In this document: positions 1 through 11,115 of the stretch, piece by piece
Layout of the letters: every line of letters begins with the position of its first letter
Position numbering within the stretch: position 1 is the stretch's first letter
From: Amycolatopsis vastitatis
GTDB lineage: Bacteria; Actinomycetota; Actinomycetes; Mycobacteriales; Pseudonocardiaceae
Reading direction: 5' to 3'
Assembly: GCF_002234595.1 (NCBI RefSeq)
Contig: NZ_NMUL01000078.1
Coordinates: 1-62,419, forward strand
Length of the DNA: 62,419 nucleotides
Translations under genes and position numbers: made by a program
The notes under the pieces: generated by a model
Seen by the model: the letters and a program-made list of their open reading frames with translations, nothing else
The model's database searches: none
Told to the model about the DNA's origin: nothing

Positions 1-12
1 ATTGGGGCGCTT

Positions 13-267
13 TCAGCTGGACTGGTCGCCCGAACCGGAACCGTCGTCGAAGGTGCCGCTGGCCAGCCACGCCACCAAAGCCGCGGCCTGGAGGTAGGGC
101 GCCGCCTGGGCGGCCGCCCGGCCCGCCGCACGCGTGCGGCCCCACCTCTCAGGTCTTTCGGCGCGCTCCGGCGCCTGCTCGCCCGCCGGACGGTCCGTCC
201 GCCACGGCGTCTCCTCGGTGCGCACACCTTCGAGGAAGTCCGCGGTCGGGTCTTCGTCCGGGCTCAT
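13..267 (-). CDS. small hypothetical protein (84 aa)
   Basis: Unrecognised protein. The ATG at 267 gives an acidic and arginine-rich N-terminal half. A hydrophobic stretch near residues 55-72 could be one membrane segment, followed by a Gly/Ser/Asp-rich tail. It lies downstream of the 321-956 gene on the same strand with a 53-nt gap, so it may be co-transcribed with it. No catalytic motif is visible. Confidence 0.5.
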   Translation of the reverse strand: MSPDEDPTADFLEGVRTEETPWRTDRPAGEQAPERAERPERWGRTRAAGRAAAQAAPYLQAAALVAWLASGTFDDGSGSGDQSS

Positions 268-320
268 GCCTCCAGCGTGCCACCGTCCGGCGTCGAACGG
301 TGGCCGCCGTAAGCACTTCG

Positions 321-956
321 TCAGAACAGCAGCGGCAGCAGCGCGTGGCGGCGCCGGACGATCGCTCCGTACCGCGCGTCCAGGCGCAGCCACGAGTCCG
401 TCGCCGTCACGCGGACCACGTCACCCTCGACGTCCGAGTCCACGAAGCCCATGCCGGACATCGCGAACAGGCACCGCATCTGGACCTTGACCTCGACCGA
501 GCCGCCGGTCACCGTCAGCACCGCCTGGTCCATCAGCGACGCCGGCGGCGTGCCGTGCGGGCCGGCGTTGTCCCTGGCCAGCGTCACGCCGCGGTCGGCG
601 AGGTCGGACACCACCCGCGCCGGGAGTTCGTCGATCAGCGGCCAGCGGCCGGACGGCGGCAGCTCGCCGTGCCACAGCAGGTCGCGGGCTGGGCCCGGGT
701 CCATCCGAGGGCCGCCCGCCACCGTCAGCGCCGCCAGCAGCTCGTTTCCGGACACCGTGACGTCGCCGGGAGTGACGTCACCGGCCACCGCGCGGGTCGC
801 CAGGCATTCGAACGGCGTCGCGGTCCACGCCTCGACCACGCCGTCGCCGCGCTGCCGCAGCCGGACGGCCGTCTGGCCGTCCAGCCGGACCGCGCGGGCG
901 ACGAACGCCCCGAGGGTCTCCCGGTCCGCCGCGTCCGGCACGAACAACTCAGGCAT
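321..956 (-). CDS. conserved hypothetical protein (211 aa)
   Basis: Unrecognised soluble protein of mixed composition, with no signal peptide or membrane segment. Its ATG at 956 overlaps the end of the thioesterase gene by 8 nt, so it looks translationally coupled as the third member of the glutamate dehydrogenase-thioesterase-hypothetical operon. The coupling supports a real gene; no function can be assigned. Confidence 0.6.
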   Translation of the reverse strand: MPELFVPDAADRETLGAFVARAVRLDGQTAVRLRQRGDGVVEAWTATPFECLATRAVAGDVTPGDVTVSGNELLAALTVAGGPRMDPGPARDLLWHGELPPSGRWPLIDELPARVVSDLADRGVTLARDNAGPHGTPPASLMDQAVLTVTGGSVEVKVQMRCLFAMSGMGFVDSDVEGDVVRVTATDSWLRLDARYGAIVRRRHALLPLLF

Positions 957-1368
957 CCGCGAACCCCTGCTTCAGAAACTCCGACTCGGCCGGGGTGAGC
1001 CTACGCGGCCGCAGCGCGGCCGTGTCGTACGGCGCCAGCACCGTCTCCGCCGTCACCGCCACCGGGTCGTCCGCGGACGGGCCGCTGTGGACTCGATAGT
1101 CCAGCGTGAAGCTCGCGGCGCGAAGCTCCGTCAGGTCGATGCCGACGCGCAGCTGCTGCCCGGACACCACGATCGGTGCCTTGTACGCCACCTCCAGCCG
1201 CACCACGACGATGCCCTTCGGCAGCTGCTCCAGCCCGGCCTCGACGGCTCCTTCGAACAGCAGCGGGATGCGCGCCTCTTCGAGCAGCGTCACCATCTTC
1301 GCGTGGTTGATGTGGCCGTAGACGTCCATGTCCGTCCACCGTGGACGGACCAGCGAAACGTAGGTCAC
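949..1368 (-). CDS. hotdog-fold acyl-CoA thioesterase
   Basis: A 139-aa protein of the 4HBT/YbgC type. Near the N-terminus it reads RPRWTDMDVYGHINHAKMV, the family's active-site region, in which the Asp and the GHINH segment are conserved. Family members hydrolyse acyl-CoA thioesters. The GTG start at 1368 overlaps the glutamate dehydrogenase stop codon as GTGA, so it is translated in the same operon. The in-frame extension upstream is a shadow of the dehydrogenase gene and was discarded. The substrate is unknown. Confidence 0.85.
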   Translation of the reverse strand: MTYVSLVRPRWTDMDVYGHINHAKMVTLLEEARIPLLFEGAVEAGLEQLPKGIVVVRLEVAYKAPIVVSGQQLRVGIDLTELRAASFTLDYRVHSGPSADDPVAVTAETVLAPYDTAALRPRRLTPAESEFLKQGFADA

Positions 1369-4300
1369 CGCACTGTGCTCCGGATCTGGCGGGCCGCCAC
1401 CGACAGTGTCGCCAGGTCGAGCCGGCCGGACTTGGTGATCTCGTCGAGCGCGACGCGCGCCCGCTGCAGCCGGGACGCGTTCGTCTTCTCCCACTGGGCG
1501 ATCTTGGCGTCCCCGGACGACCCGGGATCGCTGTGCCGCAACGCGTCCAGCGTGATCGCCCGCAGTGAGCCGTAGACGTCGTCGCGCAGCGAAAGCCGGG
1601 CGAGCGCGTGCCAGCGGTTGCCGCGTTCCAGCTTGCTGATCTCGGTGAGCATCGAGTCGATGTCCAGGTGCGCCGAGAGCGCGTAGTACAGCTCCGCCGT
1701 CTCGGCCGGGCTGTGCGTGGCGTCCAGGCCGACCTGCTGCTCGGCGAGCTCGGCCACCTCGGTGACGTCGAGCAGGCCGAAGGTGTGCAGCAGCAGCGAC
1801 ACCCGGCGGGCGAGCTCGGCCGGCACCTTCGCGGCGATCAGCTCGTCCGCGTGCGTCTGCACCGACTCGGCCTCCCGGCCGCGCAGCAGGTCGCCGATCT
1901 TCGGGACGAGGTCGTTCAGCACCCGGCCGAAGCGCTTGATCTCCGACAGCGGCGCGAGCGGCTGCGGCCGGTTGGTGAGGAACCAGCGCGCGGCCCGGTC
2001 GAGCAGCCGCCGCGTCTCCAGCACCATGTTGTCGGCGACCTCGGTGGACACGACGTTGTCCAGCGCGTCGATCTCCTGCCACAGCGCGGGGAGGTCGAAC
2101 ACCTGCGTCACCACGGCGTACGCGCGCACGGCGTCGGTCGCCGTCGCGTTCATCTCCTCCATCAGCCGGTAGACGAAGGAGATGCCGCCGCCGTCGACCA
2201 CCTCGTTGGCGATCAGCGTGGTGATGATCTGGCGGCGCAGCGGGTGTTCGCCGATCGCGGAGCCGAACCGCTCGCGCAGCGGCTTCGGGAAGTATTCGGG
2301 CAGCCGTGCCGCGAACACCTTCGAGTCGGGCAGGTCGCTGGCCAGCAGCTCGTCCTTCAGCTCCAGCTTGACGTGCGCGAGCAGCGTCGCGAGCTCCGGC
2401 GACGTGAGGCCCTTGCCCGCCTTCTCCAGCTCCCGGAACTCCGAGTTGCTGGGCAGCGCCTCGAGCTTGCGGTCGAACGCGCCCGCGGACACCAGCGCCT
2501 GCACCTGGCGCGCGTGCACCGAGAGCATCGGCGCGGCGTGCGCCCGGCTGACGCCGAGGACGGCGTTCTGCCGGTAGTTGTCCTTGAGCACCAGCGCGCC
2601 GACCTCGTCGGTCATCTCCTCCAGCAGCTCGTTGCGCTGTTCGCGCTCCAGCTTGCCGGTCTGGACCAGGTGGTCGAGCAGGATCTTGATGTTGACCTCG
2701 TGGTCGGAGCAGTCGACGCCGGCCGAGTTGTCCAGCGCGTCCGTGTTGATCTTGCCGCCGTTGCGGGCGAACTCGATCCGGCCCAGCTGGGTGAGGCCGA
2801 GGTTGCCGCCCTCGCCGAAGACCTTGACGCGCAGCTGCTTGCCGTCGACGCGGATGGCGTCGTTGGCCTTGTCACCGGCGGCCGCGTGGCTTTCGGTCTC
2901 CGCCTTGACGTAGGTGCCGATGCCGCCGTTCCACAGCAGCTCGACCGGCGCCAGCAGGATGGCCTGGATGAGGTCCATCGGCGCCAGCGCGGTGACGCTT
3001 TCGCCGAGGCCGAGCGCTTCGCGGACCTGCGGGCTGATCGGAACCGACTTCGCCGTGCGCGAGTAGATCCCGCCGCCTTCGCTGATCAGCGACCGGTCGT
3101 AGTCGTCCCACGAAGAACGCGGCAGGTCGAACAACCGCCGGCGCTCGGCGTATGTCGCTGCGGCATCGGGGTTCGGGTCGAGGAAGACGTGCATGTGGTT
3201 GAACGCGGCGACCAGCCGGATGTGCTCACTCAGGAGCATGCCGTTGCCGAAGACGTCACCCATCATGTCGCCGATGCCGACCACGGTGAAGTCCTCGGTC
3301 TGGGTGTCCTTGCCCAGCTCGCGGAAGTGCCGCTTGACGCTCTCCCAGGCACCCTTCGCCGTGATGCCCATGGCCTTGTGGTCGTAGCCGACCGAACCAC
3401 CGGAAGCGAACGCGTCGCCGAGCCAGAAGCCGTACTGCGCCGAGACTTCGTTGGCGATGTCGGAGAACTTCGCGGTGCCCTTGTCGGCCGCGACGACCAG
3501 GTAGGAGTCGTCGGCGTCGTGCCGGACGACGCCGGGCGCGGGCACGGTCTTGCCCTCGATCCGGTTGTCAGTCAGGTCGAGCAGGCCGGAGATGAACATG
3601 CGGTAGCAGGCGATGCCCTCGTTCAGCTGGGCGTCGCGATCGATGCTCGCGTCCCCGCTCGGGGCCGGCGGGCGCTTCACGACGAAGCCGCCCTTCGCGC
3701 CGACCGGCACGATCACCGCGTTCTTCACCGCCTGTGCCTTCACCAGGCCGAGGATCTCGGTGCGGAAGTCCTCGCGGCGGTCCGACCAGCGCAGGCCTCC
3801 GCGCGCGACCTCGCCGAAGCGCAGGTGCACGCCCTCGACGCGCGGCGAGTACACGAAGATCTCGAACTTCGGCCGCGGCTCGGGCAGGTCGGGCACGCCG
3901 CCCGGGTCGAGCTTGATCGCCAGGTACGGCCGCGGCTTCCCGTCGGCGTCGGTGACGTGGTAGTTCGTGCGCAGCGTCGCCCCGATGACGGCCTTCAGGC
4001 GGCGGAGGATGCGGTCCTCGTCGAGGCTGGTGACCTCGTCGATCATCGCGTTCAGTTCGGTGGTCAGCGCCTCGGTCGCGGCCGCGCGGTCGGCGTCGGA
4101 CAGCTCGGGCGCGAACCGGGTTTCGAACAGCCGCAGGAGCCTGGTGGCGACCTGGGTGTGGTGCAGCAGCGTGTTCTGGATGTAGTCCTGGGAGAACGCG
4201 CTGCCGGCCTGGCGCAGGTACCTCGAGTACGCGCGCAGCACGGCGGCCTGGCGCCAGGTGAGACCGGCCCGCAGGACGAGCCCGTTGAGGCCGTCGACCT

Positions 4301-6353
4301 CGGCGTCACCCCGCCACGCGGCTTCGAAGGCGTCCTGGAACCGGCCGCGCAGCTCGGCGACGGCGTGGTCGTCGGACTCGTCGAGCATCTTCTGGTCGAC
4401 GTGCAGGCCGAAGTCGTAGATCCAGCAGGCGCCGCCGTCCTCGCGGTGCAGCTCGTACGGCCGCTCGTCGACCACCTCCACGCCCATCGCCTGCAGGAGG
4501 GGGAGCACCTTCGACAGCGTCACGCCCTCGCCGCGCAGGTAGAGCTTGAAGCGCCGCTCCGACGGCCCCGCGTCGGCGGGCTGGTAGAACGACAGCGCGA
4601 GGTCGCCTTCGTCGGTGAGCGAGTCGAGCGAGCGGAGGTCGGAGAGGGCCTCTTCGGCGGTGAAGTCCTCCTTGTAGCCCTCCGGGAACACCATCGCGAA
4701 GCGCTGGCCCTGCTCGGTCGCCGACTCCTCGCCGACGATCCCGACCGCGACGCCGCCGTCGGCGCGTTCACGGCGTTCGTCGAGGACAGCCTCGACCATC
4801 CGGTCGTCCCAGGTGCGGACGGCGTCGTTCAGCCGGTCCTGGATCTTGAGCGTGTCCGGCTCGAGGCGGCGCGCCGGGTCCGTGTGGACGACGAAGTGCA
4901 CCTGCGCCAGCACGGTCTCGCCGATCCGCGCGCTGTACTCGAGCTGGGTGCCTTCGAGCTCTTCGAGCAGGACCTCCTGCATCGCCAGCCGCGAACGCGT
5001 CGTGTAGCGGTCGCGCGGCAGGTAGACGAGGCAGGAGTAGAAGCGGCCGTACGGGTCGCGGCGCAGGAACAGCCGCAGCCGCCGCCGGTCCGACAGCGTG
5101 ATCGCGCCGGTCGTCGTCGAGTACAGCGAGTCGGTGTCGGCGGAGAACAGGTCGGCGCGCGGCCAGTTCTGCAGGATCTCGAGCATCCGCTGCCCGGAGA
5201 ACGACTCGATCGGGAAGCCGGCGCGGTGGATGACCTCGCGCACCCGCTTGCACACCACCGGGATGTCGAGGACGTTCTCGTGCAGCGCGGTGGTGGTGAA
5301 CATGCCGAGGAAGCGGTGCTCGCCGGTGACCTTGCCCTCGGCGTCGAAGGTCTTCACGCCGACGTAGTACGGGTAGACCGGCCGGTGCACCGTCGAGGGC
5401 GCGCTCGCCTGGGTCAGCACCAGCAGCGTCGGCGCCAGCGCGGTCGCCGCCGTGTCCGGGCCCGCGGTCAGGCCGCGGGCGGCCAGGCTGTCCTGGCGCA
5501 GCACGCCGAGGCCGGAGGCCAGGACCGCGCGCAGGGCTGGTTCGTCGGTGTCCGGGTGCGGGCTTTCGATCAGTTCGTAGCGGCGGTAGCCGAGGAACGT
5601 GAAGTGACCGTCGGCCAGCCAGCGCAGCAGCCGCGCGCCTTCGGCCACCTCTTCCTCGGACAGCCGCGGCGGGTCGGTCTCCAGTTCGCTCGCCAGCTGG
5701 CAGGCCGTCTGGGCCATCTTCTCGGCGTCCTCGACGACCTCGCGGACGTCGCCCAGCACGCTGGAGAGCCGGTTGTCGAGCTCACGGGCGCGGTTGCGGT
5801 CGGTGACGAAGTCGATCTCGATGTACATCCACGACTCGGCGGCCGCGCCGGTGGGCGGCTCGGCCGGGTCCGCTTCGGGGTGGACTTCCTGCAGCTCGCC
5901 GGTGAGATCGCGGGTGACCACCACGATCGGGTGAACAATCCGCTGGACCTGCACGCCGTCGCGGGCGAACTCCGCGGCGATCGAGTCGACCAGGTACGGC
6001 ATGTCGTCGGTGACGACCTGCACGACGGTGGCTTCGCGGGCCCAGCCGTCTTCGGCGACGGTGGGGTTCAGCAGCCGCACGGCCGGGCGGCCGGGCATCC
6101 GGTGCTTGGCCAGCTGCAGGTGCGACCGGACCGCGCCGACCAGGTTGACCGGCTCGTCGCCGACGATCTCCTCGGGCGGGATGTGCCGGTAGTAGAGCCG
6201 GATGAGCTCACCGATCTCCGGCGCCAGCCCGGCGGCGGAGTCGATCAGGTCGTCCCTGATCTGCTCCGGGCTGGCCGAGGAGCGCGGGGTGCCGAACTCG
6301 GGTTCGGCGGCGGCTCCGGTTCCGGGTAGGGACGAGACTCCGGTCGAGCTCAT
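1365..6353 (-). CDS. gdh: large NAD-specific glutamate dehydrogenase
   Basis: At 1662 aa this matches the large (about 180 kDa) bacterial NAD-dependent glutamate dehydrogenases, which interconvert glutamate and 2-oxoglutarate in nitrogen catabolism. The N-terminal half is the regulatory region of this family. The catalytic core lies near residues 800-1250 and includes the GGLRWSDRREDFRTEILGL block and the VPVGAKGGFVVKR substrate-binding stretch. The ATG at 6353 is preceded by GGAGAG at about 10 nt. The upstream alternative start was not used. It heads a three-gene operon with the thioesterase and the 211-aa protein. Confidence 0.95.
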   Translation of the reverse strand: MSSTGVSSLPGTGAAAEPEFGTPRSSASPEQIRDDLIDSAAGLAPEIGELIRLYYRHIPPEEIVGDEPVNLVGAVRSHLQLAKHRMPGRPAVRLLNPTVAEDGWAREATVVQVVTDDMPYLVDSIAAEFARDGVQVQRIVHPIVVVTRDLTGELQEVHPEADPAEPPTGAAAESWMYIEIDFVTDRNRARELDNRLSSVLGDVREVVEDAEKMAQTACQLASELETDPPRLSEEEVAEGARLLRWLADGHFTFLGYRRYELIESPHPDTDEPALRAVLASGLGVLRQDSLAARGLTAGPDTAATALAPTLLVLTQASAPSTVHRPVYPYYVGVKTFDAEGKVTGEHRFLGMFTTTALHENVLDIPVVCKRVREVIHRAGFPIESFSGQRMLEILQNWPRADLFSADTDSLYSTTTGAITLSDRRRLRLFLRRDPYGRFYSCLVYLPRDRYTTRSRLAMQEVLLEELEGTQLEYSARIGETVLAQVHFVVHTDPARRLEPDTLKIQDRLNDAVRTWDDRMVEAVLDERRERADGGVAVGIVGEESATEQGQRFAMVFPEGYKEDFTAEEALSDLRSLDSLTDEGDLALSFYQPADAGPSERRFKLYLRGEGVTLSKVLPLLQAMGVEVVDERPYELHREDGGACWIYDFGLHVDQKMLDESDDHAVAELRGRFQDAFEAAWRGDAEVDGLNGLVLRAGLTWRQAAVLRAYSRYLRQAGSAFSQDYIQNTLLHHTQVATRLLRLFETRFAPELSDADRAAATEALTTELNAMIDEVTSLDEDRILRRLKAVIGATLRTNYHVTDADGKPRPYLAIKLDPGGVPDLPEPRPKFEIFVYSPRVEGVHLRFGEVARGGLRWSDRREDFRTEILGLVKAQAVKNAVIVPVGAKGGFVVKRPPAPSGDASIDRDAQLNEGIACYRMFISGLLDLTDNRIEGKTVPAPGVVRHDADDSYLVVAADKGTAKFSDIANEVSAQYGFWLGDAFASGGSVGYDHKAMGITAKGAWESVKRHFRELGKDTQTEDFTVVGIGDMMGDVFGNGMLLSEHIRLVAAFNHMHVFLDPNPDAAATYAERRRLFDLPRSSWDDYDRSLISEGGGIYSRTAKSVPISPQVREALGLGESVTALAPMDLIQAILLAPVELLWNGGIGTYVKAETESHAAAGDKANDAIRVDGKQLRVKVFGEGGNLGLTQLGRIEFARNGGKINTDALDNSAGVDCSDHEVNIKILLDHLVQTGKLEREQRNELLEEMTDEVGALVLKDNYRQNAVLGVSRAHAAPMLSVHARQVQALVSAGAFDRKLEALPSNSEFRELEKAGKGLTSPELATLLAHVKLELKDELLASDLPDSKVFAARLPEYFPKPLRERFGSAIGEHPLRRQIITTLIANEVVDGGGISFVYRLMEEMNATATDAVRAYAVVTQVFDLPALWQEIDALDNVVSTEVADNMVLETRRLLDRAARWFLTNRPQPLAPLSEIKRFGRVLNDLVPKIGDLLRGREAESVQTHADELIAAKVPAELARRVSLLLHTFGLLDVTEVAELAEQQVGLDATHSPAETAELYYALSAHLDIDSMLTEISKLERGNRWHALARLSLRDDVYGSLRAITLDALRHSDPGSSGDAKIAQWEKTNASRLQRARVALDEITKSGRLDLATLSVAARQIRSTVR

Positions 6354-6829
6354 TTGAGGCAACTCTCCAGTTTGCGTGAGGTGGCACCGCGCCGGTTCGG
6401 CGTTGAACCGGACCACCCCACACTAATGCGCGGCACCGACATTCCACACGAAGCCCCGGAGGTTCCCCGAGGTGCGGAAACCCTTTCGGGGCAGCGGATT
6501 CGCGTGATCGGTCAAGCTACTGACGGGTTCGGTTCCGCGGGTACGCGCGGCGCTGACCAGCCGTGCCCGGCGGGCGTTACGCGGCGACGGGCCAACGTGA
6601 TCGGTTCAGCCGACCGGTCCGCCGGAGGCCGGCGGGCCGCTCGGCGAACGCTGTCGGCCGGTCGGCGACGTCGGAGTGCGACCGATCCCACTCCCGCGGG
6701 GCCGCGGCGGGTCGGCGACGAATCGGGGTGTCTCACCGACCGGACACCGACGAGGGTGAACCCAGTCGGCGCCGCTGTCATGAACGACTCGTTCATGACA
6801 TCCGACGGGCTGTCGAGACGGGCGCCGCT
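6354..6829. other. intergenic region upstream of gdh
   Basis: A 476-nt stretch with no convincing gene. It must hold the gdh promoter near its left end and the terminator of the 814-aa protein gene at its right end (hairpin at 6776-6800). ORFs crossing it have shadow-like composition and no ribosome-binding site. Confidence 0.6.
6776..6800 (-). terminator. perfect inverted repeat, probable terminator
   Basis: Ten-nt arms (TGTCATGAAC and its complement) at 6776-6785 and 6791-6800 flank a 5-nt loop, 30 nt past the stop of the 814-aa gene. The position fits a terminator. The arms contain TCATGA palindromes, so a protein-binding site is possible. Confidence 0.5.
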
Positions 6830-9274
6830 TCAGTCGGCCGTGCCTCGGCGGCGGGAGTCCGAGACCTCCGCGCCGTGACCGTTGCGACCGTGGCCGTTGC
6901 GGCGGCCCGTGTCCTGCGAGCCCAGCTGCTTGACCAGCGCGGCCGCACTGGCCGTGCCCGCCTGGTGCTCGGCGAGGGCGCGGGCGAGCAGGTCCGCGAG
7001 GCCGGCGTCCGGCGGCGGCTCGTCCTCGGAGATCGCCCGCGCGTAGCTCTCGGGGAACGGTGCCGTCGCCGGTGTCCAGTGGCCGAAGTCCTCCATCGGC
7101 TCCAGCGTCGGCGGCATCCGCAGCCGGGGCAGCCACGGTTCGACCTCGTCGCGGTAGTCCGGCACCGACGGCGGCTCGTCCTCCGGCCGCGGCGGCGGGG
7201 CGAGCTCGGGTTCGGGCCGGGCCGGCGGCTCTTCGGCGCGGGGCCGCTCGGTGTCCTCCGCGCGGCGACGGCCCCCGCCCGCTCCGCCCGAGGCGGAGAT
7301 GCCCAGGCGGTCCAGCACCGACCGGGCGGCCTCCGAGCCGTGCTCGGCGTCGTGCCGGGTCGAGGGCTGCGGCTCGCGGCGACGTCGCTCCTCCGGCTCC
7401 CACGGCTCACGCTCGGCGGCCGGCTCGGGCGCGAGCGGCAACGCCGGTGTGATGCGCGTGGGCGCCGACTCGCGTTCGGCGGCCGTCTCCCGCAGCCGCG
7501 CTTCGGCGAGCGCCGCCCAGGAGAACTTGGTCTTGCCGATCTCGCCGCCCGGCGTGGGCTCCGGCTCGGGACGGCGCTCCGGCGGGCGCGCCTCGGCCGC
7601 GTCAGGACGGCGTTCGGGCGGCGCCTGCCGCACCACGGGCTCGGGCGAGTACTCCGGCTCGCGGCTGCGCTTCCCCGTGGGCCGCACCTCGGCCGGCGCC
7701 GGCCGCACCTCCGGCTTGGGTGCCGAACGCTCCTCGAGGGGCTTCCGGGCCTGAGGCGGCTCTTGACGGCGCTCGACGGCGGCCGGCTCCGGGCGCACCC
7801 GGGGTTCCGGGGGCCGGACCGGCGGGGGCGCGGGTTCGTCCCGCACCGCCGGCATCAGCGTCGTCTCGGCCGCGTCGGCCGTCACGCGTGGCCGTTCGAA
7901 CGACCACGCGGGCGCCTGCTGCGGCCGCGACGGCGGTTCCTCACGGCCGAACGACCAGGCGGGCGTCCGCGGCGCGGGTTCGGGGGCCGGCGCGGCAGCC
8001 GGCGGCGGTGGGGCAACCGGCGGGACCGGCTCGGCCGCGACGACCGGGACCGGCCGCGACGGCACGCTGCTTTCGGGGGTCCGGGTGACGGAGCCCCCGG
8101 CTCGGGGCGAAGCCCCGGACGGCACCGCCTTCAGCACCTCGTCCAGGTCCACCGAGGCCGGTTCCCCGGTCCCGAACTCGCCGGCCAGCACACTGCACGC
8201 CTGCCGCCGGGCCCGCGCGTGCAGCTGCTCGGCCGCGCGCGACCGGTACAGGCACGCGATGGCCTCTTCGGCCTGCCCGAACCGCTCCTGCAGCTGCGCC
8301 AGCTCCAGCCACAACCGGGCGGTGACCGCGCACAGCCCGTGCCGGTCGGTGCTCGCCACGGCTTCGCGGACCTGCTCGATCGCCGCCTCGCCCGCTCCGG
8401 CGGGCAGGTGGATCCGGGTCGCGACGGCCAGCCGCAGCCAGCCCATCGGCGCGACCCCGGCCGCCCGCACGGGCTCGGCCAGCACCGGTTCGGCGATTTC
8501 GTACGCCATTTCGGCGTCACCGCGGTCGAGCAGCGTGCTCACCAGCAACAGCACGAGCCGGATCCGGACGAGCCCGCCGTCGTCGGCCGGGTTGTCGAGC
8601 TTCTCCAGGAACCCGAGCCCGGTCCGGGCGGCGTCGGCCGCCGCGGTGAGGTCGCCGTGGCGCCGCCGGTGCGCGGCCGTGCCGACGCGCAGCAGCGCCC
8701 GCACCAGCAGCTGGGTGTCGGCGCCCAGCGAGTCGTCGCCGAGGACGAGCTTGTCCGCCTCGACGAGCACCCGGTCCAGCTCCGCCTTCCGGCCGAGCTG
8801 GGCCAGGCAGCCGACCAGGTGGCACAACGCGGCGGCCCGGTGCACCGGCGAGACCACGGGATCGGTGAGGACCGGCCGCAGCGCGGCGAGCCCGGTCAGC
8901 GGCACGCCCAGGCTGCGGGCGCACACGGCGAGGTCGATGCGGAGCCGGGCGGCGATGTCGCCGTAGCCGGCGTGCTCGGCCGCGCGCAACGCCGCGACCG
9001 CCCGCCCGACCGTGCCCGGCCGCTCGCCCAGCCGGACGCGCGCGGACACGACCAGGCTCTCGGCCCGGATCCACTGCTCGTCCGCGCCGGCCGCTTCCGA
9101 CAACGCGGCCGCGCGCTCGCCGAGGACGAGCGCGAGCTCGGGCGCCCGCAGGTGCAGGGCGTCCGCCCGCTCGATCAGCCGTCCGACTGCGGAGAGGGTT
9201 CCCCCGGCATTGACGGAGCGCCCGCTCTCAGTGCGCGAGAACGGGCCCGTCCGGTGCTGTTTGCTGGCTTCCAC
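6830..9274 (-). CDS. helical repeat-like protein with proline-rich tail
   Basis: An 814-aa protein in two halves. Residues 1 to about 400 are Ala/Leu/Arg-rich and strongly helical with TPR-like periodicity. Residues from about 420 to the end are rich in Pro, Glu and Arg and look disordered. No enzyme motif or membrane segment is visible. The GTG at 9274 lies 16 nt beyond the ettA stop, so it is probably co-transcribed with ettA. A scaffold role would be inference only; I do not recognise a named family. Confidence 0.7.
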   Translation of the reverse strand: MEASKQHRTGPFSRTESGRSVNAGGTLSAVGRLIERADALHLRAPELALVLGERAAALSEAAGADEQWIRAESLVVSARVRLGERPGTVGRAVAALRAAEHAGYGDIAARLRIDLAVCARSLGVPLTGLAALRPVLTDPVVSPVHRAAALCHLVGCLAQLGRKAELDRVLVEADKLVLGDDSLGADTQLLVRALLRVGTAAHRRRHGDLTAAADAARTGLGFLEKLDNPADDGGLVRIRLVLLLVSTLLDRGDAEMAYEIAEPVLAEPVRAAGVAPMGWLRLAVATRIHLPAGAGEAAIEQVREAVASTDRHGLCAVTARLWLELAQLQERFGQAEEAIACLYRSRAAEQLHARARRQACSVLAGEFGTGEPASVDLDEVLKAVPSGASPRAGGSVTRTPESSVPSRPVPVVAAEPVPPVAPPPPAAAPAPEPAPRTPAWSFGREEPPSRPQQAPAWSFERPRVTADAAETTLMPAVRDEPAPPPVRPPEPRVRPEPAAVERRQEPPQARKPLEERSAPKPEVRPAPAEVRPTGKRSREPEYSPEPVVRQAPPERRPDAAEARPPERRPEPEPTPGGEIGKTKFSWAALAEARLRETAAERESAPTRITPALPLAPEPAAEREPWEPEERRRREPQPSTRHDAEHGSEAARSVLDRLGISASGGAGGGRRRAEDTERPRAEEPPARPEPELAPPPRPEDEPPSVPDYRDEVEPWLPRLRMPPTLEPMEDFGHWTPATAPFPESYARAISEDEPPPDAGLADLLARALAEHQAGTASAAALVKQLGSQDTGRRNGHGRNGHGAEVSDSRRRGTAD

Positions 9275-9290
9275 GGGGAAACCCGCCCCC

Positions 9291-10967
<1,677 letters not shown>

Positions 10968-11115
10968 ACCCACGATCGTAGAGCGCGCGTGATCGCGGCT
11001 CGACGCCGGTCACCGTCGGACTACCGAAAGTCAGCCCGAGATCACGGCGACAGTACCGAAACCGCCGTTTTCCCGGGATCCGGGCCCGGTCTCAAGCTCA
11101 ACCAGAAGTCGAGAC

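Noticed and set aside
1608..6329. Very long plus-strand ORF opposite the glutamate dehydrogenase
   Set aside because: It is an antisense shadow typical of high-GC DNA. Its His/Arg/Asp-heavy composition has no family pattern, and the minus-strand gene is certain.
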